Positions 44,840 through 51,838 of a DNA stretch of 64,000 bases are shown piece by piece. Each line of letters opens with the position of its first letter. The first letter of the stretch is position 1. The stretch is from Pedobacter quisquiliarum. Its GTDB lineage: Bacteria > Bacteroidota > Bacteroidia > Sphingobacteriales > Sphingobacteriaceae. The notes under the pieces were generated by a model that saw only the letters and a program-made list of their open reading frames with translations, ran no database searches and was not told the origin of the DNA. The translations under genes and the position numbers were made by a program. The stretch lies in contig NZ_BMIL01000006.1 in assembly GCF_014642175.1 (NCBI RefSeq), positions 186,001-250,000 of the forward strand, written 5' to 3'.

Positions 44840-45700
44840 ATGGTATACATCTTCATTAGTGTAATTTGCAGCGTTACTGTAGGCGTTCTATTTAAACTCG
44901 CATCCAGGTACAGCATAAACATTCAACAGGCAATCGCCTGGAACTACTTAACGGCAATCATTTTATCGCTGTTGCTCTTTAAACCAGCTGTTGCACAACT
45001 TAGCTTGCCCAGTACCCCTACTTACTACATTTTAGGTATTTTACTTCCCACGATTTTCTGGATTCTGTCCAGGTCGGTGAAAGCAGTCGGCATTGCCCGG
45101 ACCGATATCGCACAGCGTCTTTCTTTAATCATCCCCTTGTTGGCGGCTTATCTGATTTTTCAGGAAGCGTTTGGCGGAGTGAAGATCGTTGGACTGGTTC
45201 TAGCATTCCTCTCTGTGGTGCTGATGCTAATTAATAAAGGAAATGCCAAAAGCAAGGCAAGTATCATCTTTCCCGTTCTCGTATTTCTGGGTTTTGGGAC
45301 GGTAGATATCCTGTTTAAACAAATCGCAGCAGACCCAAGTCGGCCTTATGCCACAATTCTCCTGCTTGTATTTCTGATTGCCTTTCCACTTGCACTAGCT
45401 GCGGCATTATACCAGCGGTTTAAATACCAACGTTCATTTAAGTTGGTCAATGTGCTATATGGCATGTTACTGGGCATGTTCAACTTCATGAACATCTTCT
45501 TTTACCTTAAAGCTCATCAGGCATTGTCAGCGCAGCCCTCACTTGTTTTTGCATCCATGAACATCGGTGTGGTGGTACTTGGCACCTTACTGGGTTATTT
45601 CTTGTTTAAAGAGCAACTCAGCAAGTTGAACTTTGCCGGAGTTGGTCTTGCCATTGTCGCTATTGTAATGATCACCATTGCGCAGTATTATGGAAGCTAA
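44840..45700 (+). CDS. EamA/DMT-superfamily membrane transporter
   Basis: 286 residues with ten predicted transmembrane helices in two EamA-like halves. The first half ends near ARTDIAQRLSLIIPLLAAYL, with a GFVLAF-like GLVLAFLSVVLMLINKG. The second half contains FGTVDILFKQIAADPSRPYA and VVLGTLLGYFLFKEQLSKLN. The proteins export or import small metabolites. Placement directly after ribD, with no gap, raises the possibility of a flavin-pathway substrate, but this is inference. It overlaps the next gene by 11 bases. Confidence 0.88.
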   Translation: MVYIFISVICSVTVGVLFKLASRYSINIQQAIAWNYLTAIILSLLLFKPAVAQLSLPSTPTYYILGILLPTIFWILSRSVKAVGIARTDIAQRLSLIIPLLAAYLIFQEAFGGVKIVGLVLAFLSVVLMLINKGNAKSKASIIFPVLVFLGFGTVDILFKQIAADPSRPYATILLLVFLIAFPLALAAALYQRFKYQRSFKLVNVLYGMLLGMFNFMNIFFYLKAHQALSAQPSLVFASMNIGVVVLGTLLGYFLFKEQLSKLNFAGVGLAIVAIVMITIAQYYGS

Positions 45701-46295
45701 GGATACGTTTAAAACAGTGGCGTCTGCGGCTGAAGGTATTTTCCGCGACAAGGGCAGTAAGTTCATCGGCTATATTTTTCCGATGTCAGCACTAGCTGAG
45801 CTGAAGCCAATACTGCAACAACTCAGTGCGGAACATCCGAAAGCGCGACATTATTGTTGGGCGTACCGACTCGGACTTGACAGCGACAATTATCGAATAA
45901 ATGATGATGGAGAACCCTCCGGCACCGCAGGACGACCAATACTGAACAGCTTATTGTCTGCCGGGCTTACAAACGTGCTTGTCGTGGTGGTCCGCTATTT
46001 CGGTGGCACCCTCTTAGGGGTTCCAGGACTGATCAATGCCTACAAGTCGGCGACCATAGCGGCCATAGAAAACAGTGTGATCATTGAGAAAACGGAAAAT
46101 GTTGTACTTACCGTTCGTTGTGCATACCTGCAATTGAATGCCGTGATGCGCATCATCAAAGAAACGGATCTCACTGTACGCACACAAACCTTTGACCTGG
46201 AATGTACGTTTGTACTTGAAGTCAGGAAAGCCACAGTGGAGCTTTTAACTGCAAAGTTGAGCCAGGTGGAGGAAATTCAGATTGACATTACATGA
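45690..46295 (+). CDS. YigZ/IMPACT family protein
   Basis: 201 residues from ATG 45690, inside the 3' end of the transporter gene. The N-terminal UPF0029/Impact domain shows SKFIGYIFPMSALAELKPIL, AEHPKARHYCWAYRLG, the signature NDDGEPSGTAGRPILNSLLS, and VVVVRYFGGTLLGVPGLINA. A ferredoxin-like DUF1949 domain follows at the C-terminus. The eukaryotic relative IMPACT modulates Gcn2; the bacterial role is unclear. Third gene of the ribD operon. Confidence 0.93.
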   Translation: MEAKDTFKTVASAAEGIFRDKGSKFIGYIFPMSALAELKPILQQLSAEHPKARHYCWAYRLGLDSDNYRINDDGEPSGTAGRPILNSLLSAGLTNVLVVVVRYFGGTLLGVPGLINAYKSATIAAIENSVIIEKTENVVLTVRCAYLQLNAVMRIIKETDLTVRTQTFDLECTFVLEVRKATVELLTAKLSQVEEIQIDIT

Positions 46296-46322
46296 TTGGA
46301 GATTTTTGGCGCAGATTAACTG

Positions 46323-46330
46323 TACCTTTG
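46323..46330 (+). promoter_or_regulatory. -7 promoter box of the nucleoside phosphorylase (TACCTTTG)
   Basis: An exact TAnnTTTG match 16 bases before the ATG at 46347. A TTTG at 46305-46308 gives a short 14-base spacer, while TTG at 46296-46298 gives 24. Confidence 0.45.
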
Positions 46331-46346
46331 CCCGCAAATTTTCACT

Positions 46347-47210
46347 ATGTCCCGAATATCCGAATCCGACCTTGTCATCAATCCTGATGGCAGCATATAC
46401 CACCTAAACTTACGCCCCGAGGATCTTGCTGACAGCGTTATCACTGTTGGTGATCCGGATCGTGTAGCTGAGGTGTCCCGCTACTTTGACAGTATAGAAG
46501 TCCGGAAAGGTAAGCGAGAGTTTATTACGCATACCGGCTATGTTGGCAAAACCCTGCTGAGTGTTGTTTCTACTGGCATAGGAACAGACAATATAGACAT
46601 CGTGTTCAATGAACTGGATGCATTGGTGAATATTGACTTTGAGACCCGTGAAGTTAAGGACAAGCTTCGTACACTTGACATCATCCGGATTGGCACATCC
46701 GGAGCAATACAAGATGATCTGCCCATCGGCACCATCCTGGCCGCTTCCCACGGCCTTGGGCTGGACACGCTCATGGGCTTCTATTTGGCGGAAGTTGATC
46801 CGGAAGATGCCAGATTGTTAGCAATGGTACGTCAGCATTTAACAGGGTTCGATGCTGTTGAGCCCTATTTCACAGCGGCCAGCAGCCCATTAACAGAAAA
46901 AATTGCCTCGACCCTTCCGAAGGGGATTACAGTTACTGCCCCGGGGTTTTATGCGCCGCAAGGCAGAAAAGTCAGGGCTGCTGCCAAGTTCCCAAACCTG
47001 ATTTCACAATTGAACAGCTTCCGCGATGGCGATCTGCGGATCACGAATCTGGAGATGGAAACAGCAGGAATCTATGCGCTGGCAAAAGTGCTCGGGCATC
47101 GTGCACTTTCCATTAACGCAATTCTTGCCAGTCGCGTAAAGTTCGCCTTCAGCAACAATCCTCAGCAGGTGGTTGATCAAGCGATCCGCCACGTGCTAGA
47201 GCGAATTTAA
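46347..47210 (+). CDS. nucleoside phosphorylase (uridine phosphorylase-like)
   Basis: 287 residues of the PNP/UDP phosphorylase superfamily. The phosphate site is VGDPDRVAEVSRYFD, followed by THTGYVGKTLLSVVSTGIGT and IRIGTSGAIQDDLPIGTILA. The nucleoside-site LEMETAGIYALAKVLGHRAL contains the ribose-binding Met-Glu pair. It splits a nucleoside with phosphate in salvage. The GTSG and EMETAG motifs favour uridine or a broad pyrimidine substrate over purines, but this is not certain. Confidence 0.9.
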   Translation: MSRISESDLVINPDGSIYHLNLRPEDLADSVITVGDPDRVAEVSRYFDSIEVRKGKREFITHTGYVGKTLLSVVSTGIGTDNIDIVFNELDALVNIDFETREVKDKLRTLDIIRIGTSGAIQDDLPIGTILAASHGLGLDTLMGFYLAEVDPEDARLLAMVRQHLTGFDAVEPYFTAASSPLTEKIASTLPKGITVTAPGFYAPQGRKVRAAAKFPNLISQLNSFRDGDLRITNLEMETAGIYALAKVLGHRALSINAILASRVKFAFSNNPQQVVDQAIRHVLERI

Positions 47211-47258
47211 ACTACCAGCCCCTTAACGGTATTCTCCTCCCAAACGACATTACTATAC

Positions 47259-48455
47259 ATGAACAATAAGCAATATTTCTCTTTAATTTTAATTCTTGGA
47301 TCCCTCACCGCTTTAGGACCATTTTCCATAGATATGTATCTGCCGGCCTTTCCGGTAATCGCGAAAGATCTGAACACAAGCACCGAGCAGGTGGCTATTT
47401 CGCTCTCCAGCTTTTTCATTGGTATTTCCCTTGGGCAATTGCTTTACGGACCTTTGCTAGACCGTTTCGGGCGTAAGAAACCCCTATGTTTAGGTTTGTT
47501 ACTCTATATCCTTGCCTCTCTTGGTTGTGTTTTCGCAACGACGCTGAATCAGCTCATCATTCTTCGTGCAGTACAGGCGCTTGGTAGCTGCGCGGCAGCT
47601 GTTGCTTCGGTGGCAATGGTTAGGGATCTCTTTCCGGTTAAAGACAGCGCCAAGGTATTTGCATTATTGATGTTGGTTGTTGGCGTATCGCCGATGCTTG
47701 CACCTACTGCTGGTAGTTACGTAACCATCCTCTTTGGCTGGCATGCGATATTCATTGCGCTCATGGCTTTAGGTCTGATAAACTTACTTGCGAGTATTTT
47801 CTGGTTGCCGGAGAAGTACCAACCTGATCCAACGATCTCCTTATTGCCTGCACCAATCATTAAAACCTTCCTATCTGTTATTGCGGAACCCTACTTCTAT
47901 ACTTACGCTTTAACTGGAGCAATGGCGTTCTCAGGCTTGTTTGCGTATGTGGCTGGCTCACCTGTCGTATTCATGGAAGTATTTAAGGTGAGTACGGAGA
48001 TGTACGGATGGATCTTCGCAATTTTGTCTATTGGACTGATTACCTCCAGCCAGATAAACAGCTTACTCGTACGGCGGTTTAAGAGTGAACGGATCGTGTT
48101 CGTTGCATTAAGTACGCAGTTGGTACTTACGCTCTGTTTCTTTGCGGGCGCATACTTGAACTTGTTAAACCTTTACAATACCATAGGACTGCTGTTCCTA
48201 TTCCTGTGTTGTTTAGGTTTTATCAATCCCAACACTTCGGCGCTATCACTTTCCCCGTTTAAAAAGAATGCAGGTAGTGCCTCGGCATTGATGGGCGCCA
48301 TTCAGATGGGTGTTGGTGCGGTTGCCTCATCGCTATTGAGTGTGTTCGACACCAAATCTGCCCTTCCTATGGTGGCCGTAATGGCGGGTTCCACAGCGAT
48401 AGCCATGATTATACTGCTTTTCGGACGACTGAAATTAAGTAAAACAATAGCATAG
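47259..48455 (+). CDS. MFS drug exporter, Bcr/CflA family
   Basis: 398 residues, twelve transmembrane helices. The lead LGSLTALGPFSIDMYLPAFP is the hallmark of the Bcr/CflA group. Motif A-like GQLLYGPLLDRFGRKKPL lies between helices 2 and 3, and RAVQALGSCAAAVASVAMVR is the motif B/C region. Expected to expel drugs such as bicyclomycin or chloramphenicol, or sulfur compounds, by proton antiport. It starts 48 bases after the phosphorylase gene and may partly share its transcript. Confidence 0.93.
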   Translation: MNNKQYFSLILILGSLTALGPFSIDMYLPAFPVIAKDLNTSTEQVAISLSSFFIGISLGQLLYGPLLDRFGRKKPLCLGLLLYILASLGCVFATTLNQLIILRAVQALGSCAAAVASVAMVRDLFPVKDSAKVFALLMLVVGVSPMLAPTAGSYVTILFGWHAIFIALMALGLINLLASIFWLPEKYQPDPTISLLPAPIIKTFLSVIAEPYFYTYALTGAMAFSGLFAYVAGSPVVFMEVFKVSTEMYGWIFAILSIGLITSSQINSLLVRRFKSERIVFVALSTQLVLTLCFFAGAYLNLLNLYNTIGLLFLFLCCLGFINPNTSALSLSPFKKNAGSASALMGAIQMGVGAVASSLLSVFDTKSALPMVAVMAGSTAIAMIILLFGRLKLSKTIA

Positions 48456-48492
48456 CTACGGTGTTGAAAAGATGATCTAAAACGGAAAATCT

Positions 48493-48810
48493 ATGTTTAA
48501 CAAACTACAACACACAGTTGCATTAGCTGCAGGTAAGACAATTTTAAACGGTACTGATGAAGTGCGGTTGAGTACTGGAAAGCGGATGATCTCCATACTT
48601 GCAGGTGCTTTCATCTTTAGACGAGGACTGAAGAACCTTACTAAAAGCCCGGTAATCGCTGTTCAGGAGCTCGCACTTGGCGGCTTACTGTTGTATAACG
48701 GGGCAACCGGAGAAAATAAACTTGGTAGTAAAGCAAAGCAGCCGCTTCGGGCTCGGCCATATAACGCCGCATTAGCGCAACCCATGCCTGACCTTTATCG
48801 GCTTAAGTAA
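48493..48810 (+). CDS. small hypothetical membrane-associated protein
   Basis: 105 residues. One or two weakly hydrophobic helices are present (MISILAGAFIFRRGLKNLTK and VIAVQELALGGLLLYNGATG), then a basic, Pro-containing tail. The alternating helix-Gly layout recalls short DUF2892-like inner-membrane proteins, but I cannot confirm that. No catalytic motif. Convergent with the sigma-factor gene across a long hairpin. Confidence 0.65.
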   Translation: MFNKLQHTVALAAGKTILNGTDEVRLSTGKRMISILAGAFIFRRGLKNLTKSPVIAVQELALGGLLLYNGATGENKLGSKAKQPLRARPYNAALAQPMPDLYRLK

Positions 48811-48816
48811 TCTGCA

Positions 48817-48850
48817 GCCTCTGTTACTGATGACCGCCAGTAACAGAGGC
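48817..48850. repeat. 13-bp perfect hairpin between convergent genes
   Basis: GCCTCTGTTACTG and its inverse with an 8-base loop. It lies 6 bases after one stop codon and 7 before the opposing one. No T run follows on either strand, so it is a transcript-end stem rather than a canonical terminator. Confidence 0.7.
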
Positions 48851-48856
48851 GCTGCA

Positions 48857-49702
48857 TTAATCGTCATGCTTTACATGTTCCATATGCTTGCGAAAGCGGA
48901 GCTTGAGGGTTTTCTCAGCTTTTGCTTTAAGCTGACGGATGCGCTCTTTACTGTAACCAAGTAAGCTGGCGATTTCCATGGTATTTAGCTTCTCGTCACA
49001 GTCAATTCCGTAATAGTATTTTATAATAAGTGCTTCCCTTTTCGGCAAAGACTCAATGGCACGGAGCACATTGTTATATTTTGAACGCTTAACCATTTTT
49101 TGTTCCGCGTTGTCTGTGGCATCAGGAATCATATCAATCACACTCCGATCTAATTGCTGCGCATCTATCCAGACAATTTTCCCATGATACTCCAGGTATT
49201 CAGAAGTATTCTTTTCAGGTAAATTGACAAGTTCGGCGATTTCCGTAATGGAGGGTGTCCGGCCTTCGGCCTGTTCAAATTTGCGGATGTTCTTTTCCAA
49301 AAACTTCTTTTTATCGAGTTTATTCTTTGGAATGGTCACAATCATGTTCATTCGCCTTGATCGTTGGATCATCTGGTTGATGTCCCAGGTTGCTAAAGTG
49401 ATGAGTTTACAGCCATAATCAACATTGAACTTACTAACTGCTGCCATCAAACCTCTGTTCCCTTCCGATATAAAATCGAGCATTTGTGTTTGGTTGAAGG
49501 CGTATCGTTTAGCGATAAACACAACAAATCGCAAGTTTCCCTTGAGCAGGATATCAGCAGCCTGAGGATCCCCAGCCTTAATCCTCTCCCCTAATACCTG
49601 TTCTTCCCTCCTGCTGAGCAGTTTGTATTGCTTTGTTTCCCGGATGTAGATGGCGAGGAGCGAGTTCTCGAAGTTCCAGTCCGAGAGCGTTAATGATTTC
49701 AT
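48857..49702 (-). CDS. divergent sigma-70 family (group 2-like) RNA polymerase sigma factor
   Basis: 281 residues: region 1.2 (NSLLAIYIRETKQYKLLSRR), region 2 (LLKGNLRFVVFIAKRYAFNQ), region 3 (about residues 125-190) and region 4 (TMEIASLLGYSKERIRQLKA). In region 2.3, primary sigmas have a Tyr-Ala-Thr-Trp-Trp-Ile-Arg-Gln run; here it is LATWDINQ, so Leu103, Asp107 and Asn109 replace Tyr, the second Trp and Arg. Those residues melt the -10/-7 element, so promoter choice probably differs. This is a paralogue of the housekeeping sigma. A putative promoter lies at 49732-49762. Confidence 0.88.
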   Translation of the reverse strand: MKSLTLSDWNFENSLLAIYIRETKQYKLLSRREEQVLGERIKAGDPQAADILLKGNLRFVVFIAKRYAFNQTQMLDFISEGNRGLMAAVSKFNVDYGCKLITLATWDINQMIQRSRRMNMIVTIPKNKLDKKKFLEKNIRKFEQAEGRTPSITEIAELVNLPEKNTSEYLEYHGKIVWIDAQQLDRSVIDMIPDATDNAEQKMVKRSKYNNVLRAIESLPKREALIIKYYYGIDCDEKLNTMEIASLLGYSKERIRQLKAKAEKTLKLRFRKHMEHVKHDD

Positions 49703-49731
49703 ATTGTTTAAATTAATCTTCTAATATTAAC

Positions 49732-49762
49732 ACAAGATAAAGATGGTATCGTAAGAAACAAA
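49732..49762 (-). promoter_or_regulatory. putative promoter of the divergent sigma factor
   Basis: Minus strand: TTTG (49762-49759), exactly 19 bases, then TATCTTGT (49739-49732; 6 of 8 match, with the last two bases off). The spacing is ideal. Confidence 0.35.
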
Positions 49763-49936
49763 TTATTTTAATAAAATTGTTTATACTTATTTTAGTTTTA
49801 AAAAATGATGTTCTAAGACTGTACTTATTTGCATTTTATTGCAATCCATATCCTAAGCAGGAGAATGGAAAGAATGCCGCGGGGTATTATTACAAGCTTC
49901 TGACTTCCCCTTCTTATACATTCCTCTAAAAACATT

Positions 49937-49944
49937 TACTTTTG
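49937..49944 (+). promoter_or_regulatory. -7 promoter box of mnmA (TACTTTTG)
   Basis: An exact TAnnTTTG match 17 bases before the ATG at 49962. No good -33 partner. Confidence 0.45.
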
Positions 49945-49961
49945 TACCACATTTAATTACT

Positions 49962-51053
49962 ATGAGTAAAAAGGGCAGAATTTTAGTCGCCATGAGTGGT
50001 GGTGTGGATAGTTCGGTTGCTGCGGTCATGCTGCACGAGCAGGGATATGAAGTCATCGGCTTAACCATGAAGACATGGGACTATGCTACTTCTGGAACCA
50101 ACGGCAAGGAAACTGGTTGCTGCAGTTTGGATAGCATCAACGATGCACGCACACTTGCGGTGAACTATGGATTTCCACACTATATATTAGACATTAGAGA
50201 TGAGTTTGGAGATTATGTAATCGACAACTTTGTTGATGAATACCTTGCGGGTCGTACACCGAATCCTTGTGTACTTTGCAATACGCATATCAAATGGGAG
50301 GCGCTTTTGAAGCGGGCCAATAAGCTGGACTGTGAATTTATCGCAACAGGACACTACGCGAACATCAGACAACATGATAATGGACGCTATGTAATCTCTA
50401 AAGGAAAAGATGAAAACAAGGACCAGTCTTACGTGCTTTGGGGCGTATCTCAGGAGAACCTGTCACGCACGCAGTTTCCTTTAGGATCTTTCGCAAAGTC
50501 GGAGATTAAGCAAATGGCTTTGGATATGGGCCAGGAAGAATTAGCTAAGAAGAGCGAAAGTTATGAAATCTGCTTTGTGCCGGATAACGATTATCGTTCG
50601 TTCTTGCGTCATAAGGTTGAAGATTTAGAGGAGCGTGTAGCTGGTGGCAATTTTATTCTGAGCAATGGAATGGTTGTGGGTCAGCATAAAGGCTATCCAT
50701 TCTATACTATTGGCCAGCGTAAAGGTTTGGGCATCGCCCTTGGTGAGCCGATGTTTGTTACGCAGATTCTTCCAGAAAGTAATACGGTTGTTCTGGGACG
50801 TGCAGATGAGCTTGAAAGACGTGAAGCAATGGTCCGCAATGTGAATCTTCAGAAATATGAAAGCATTTTGGATCCTATGGATAATGTGATTACAAAAATC
50901 CGTTACAAAGATGCAGGTATGCTGAGCACGATCGTACAGGAGAAAGATAAGATGCGTGTGGTATTTGACCATTCTGTTTCTGCAATTGCACCTGGACAGT
51001 CCGCAGTGTTTTATGAAGGAAATGATCTTTTAGGTGGCGGCTTCCTGTGCTAA
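49962..51053 (+). CDS. mnmA: tRNA-specific 2-thiouridylase
   Basis: 363 residues. Installs the 2-thio group on U34 of Lys, Glu and Gln tRNAs, so it acts on the tRNA-Lys(UUU) encoded in this window. PP-loop ATP site AMSGGVDSSVAAVML, catalytic Cys pair in TPNPCVLCNTHIKW and YEICFVPDNDYRSFL, tRNA-binding middle domain and C-terminal barrel (GQSAVFYEGNDLLGGGFL). The D-C-C arrangement is intact. Single gene with its own promoter box and terminator. Confidence 0.96.
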   Translation: MSKKGRILVAMSGGVDSSVAAVMLHEQGYEVIGLTMKTWDYATSGTNGKETGCCSLDSINDARTLAVNYGFPHYILDIRDEFGDYVIDNFVDEYLAGRTPNPCVLCNTHIKWEALLKRANKLDCEFIATGHYANIRQHDNGRYVISKGKDENKDQSYVLWGVSQENLSRTQFPLGSFAKSEIKQMALDMGQEELAKKSESYEICFVPDNDYRSFLRHKVEDLEERVAGGNFILSNGMVVGQHKGYPFYTIGQRKGLGIALGEPMFVTQILPESNTVVLGRADELERREAMVRNVNLQKYESILDPMDNVITKIRYKDAGMLSTIVQEKDKMRVVFDHSVSAIAPGQSAVFYEGNDLLGGGFLC

Positions 51054-51089
51054 GCTGATTTCAATTGCCAATAAATTAATCTATATAGA

Positions 51090-51120
51090 AAAGGCTTGCA
51101 CGTTTAACGTGCAAGCCTTT
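51090..51120. terminator. terminator after mnmA
   Basis: A 13-bp perfect stem (AAAGGCTTGCACG / CGTGCAAGCCTTT) with a TTTAA-type loop and T-rich continuation. Symmetric enough to act on both strands. Confidence 0.88.
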
Positions 51121-51140
51121 GTTATTTTAAGCGCAGCATA

Positions 51141-51166
51141 GCGCATGCTTATTGATTAGCATGCGC
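51141..51166. repeat. second hairpin in the mnmA-gpx convergent gap
   Basis: GCGCATGCT / AGCATGCGC, a 9-bp perfect stem with an 8-base loop, 10 bases beyond the glutathione peroxidase stop codon. No T run on its minus side. Confidence 0.65.
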
Positions 51167-51176
51167 GATTTAGCGA

Positions 51177-51686
51177 TTAAAGCTTAGCTGTGATTTCTGC
51201 ATCCAAAGGTTTCACCTTAGAGCGGAAACGGTGAACTAACTTTCCATGCTCATCAATCAGGAACTTTTCAAAGTTCCAGTTGATCTCGCCTTTAAAGTCT
51301 GGATTCTCCTGGCTGGTCAGGTAGGCAAATAATGGATTGATGTCGCTGCCTTTAACGCTCACTTTTTCGCTAAGCAAAAAGCTTACGCCAAAGTTGGCTT
51401 CACAAAATTCTTTGATTTCAGCATTGGAAGAAAGTTCCTGGCCACCAAAGTTTCCTGCCGGGAAGCCGATAAGCACCACTTCCTTGCCATACTGCTGATG
51501 CAGCTTCTCCAGTTCTTCATACTGCGGTGTAAAGCCACACTTGGAGGCGGTATTTACGATCAGAAGTTTCTTTCCTTTAAACTTCGACAGCGCGATTTCC
51601 TTACCATCAATCGTCTTGATCTTGAAATCGTAAACACTTTTTGGTGGGCTGAAAAATAGCCCGATGATTACTAACAGTATATTCAT
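51177..51686 (-). CDS. glutathione-peroxidase-family thiol peroxidase
   Basis: 169 residues. A hydrophobic N-terminus (MNILLVIIGLFFSPPKSVYD) suggests export or membrane attachment. The catalytic domain has peroxidatic Cys in NTASKCGFTPQYEELEKLHQ (Cys, not selenocysteine). The NFGGQE loop provides the Gln, FCEANFGV may supply the resolving Cys, and WNFEKFLID supplies the Trp and Asn. Such bacterial enzymes usually take electrons from thioredoxin, not glutathione. Convergent with mnmA. Confidence 0.92.
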   Translation of the reverse strand: MNILLVIIGLFFSPPKSVYDFKIKTIDGKEIALSKFKGKKLLIVNTASKCGFTPQYEELEKLHQQYGKEVVLIGFPAGNFGGQELSSNAEIKEFCEANFGVSFLLSEKVSVKGSDINPLFAYLTSQENPDFKGEINWNFEKFLIDEHGKLVHRFRSKVKPLDAEITAKL

Positions 51687-51838
51687 TGGTTTTAATTTTT
51701 TAGGTTAACAATATAGATGCACAAGCTGTTTTGCAAGACCACTATATATGTAAAGATACAAGACAAATTACCATTAAATGAAGATCAAATTTTGAATTCT
51801 GCTTTATTTATAGCTTTATTTGCAGAAAAACGTTCTGA

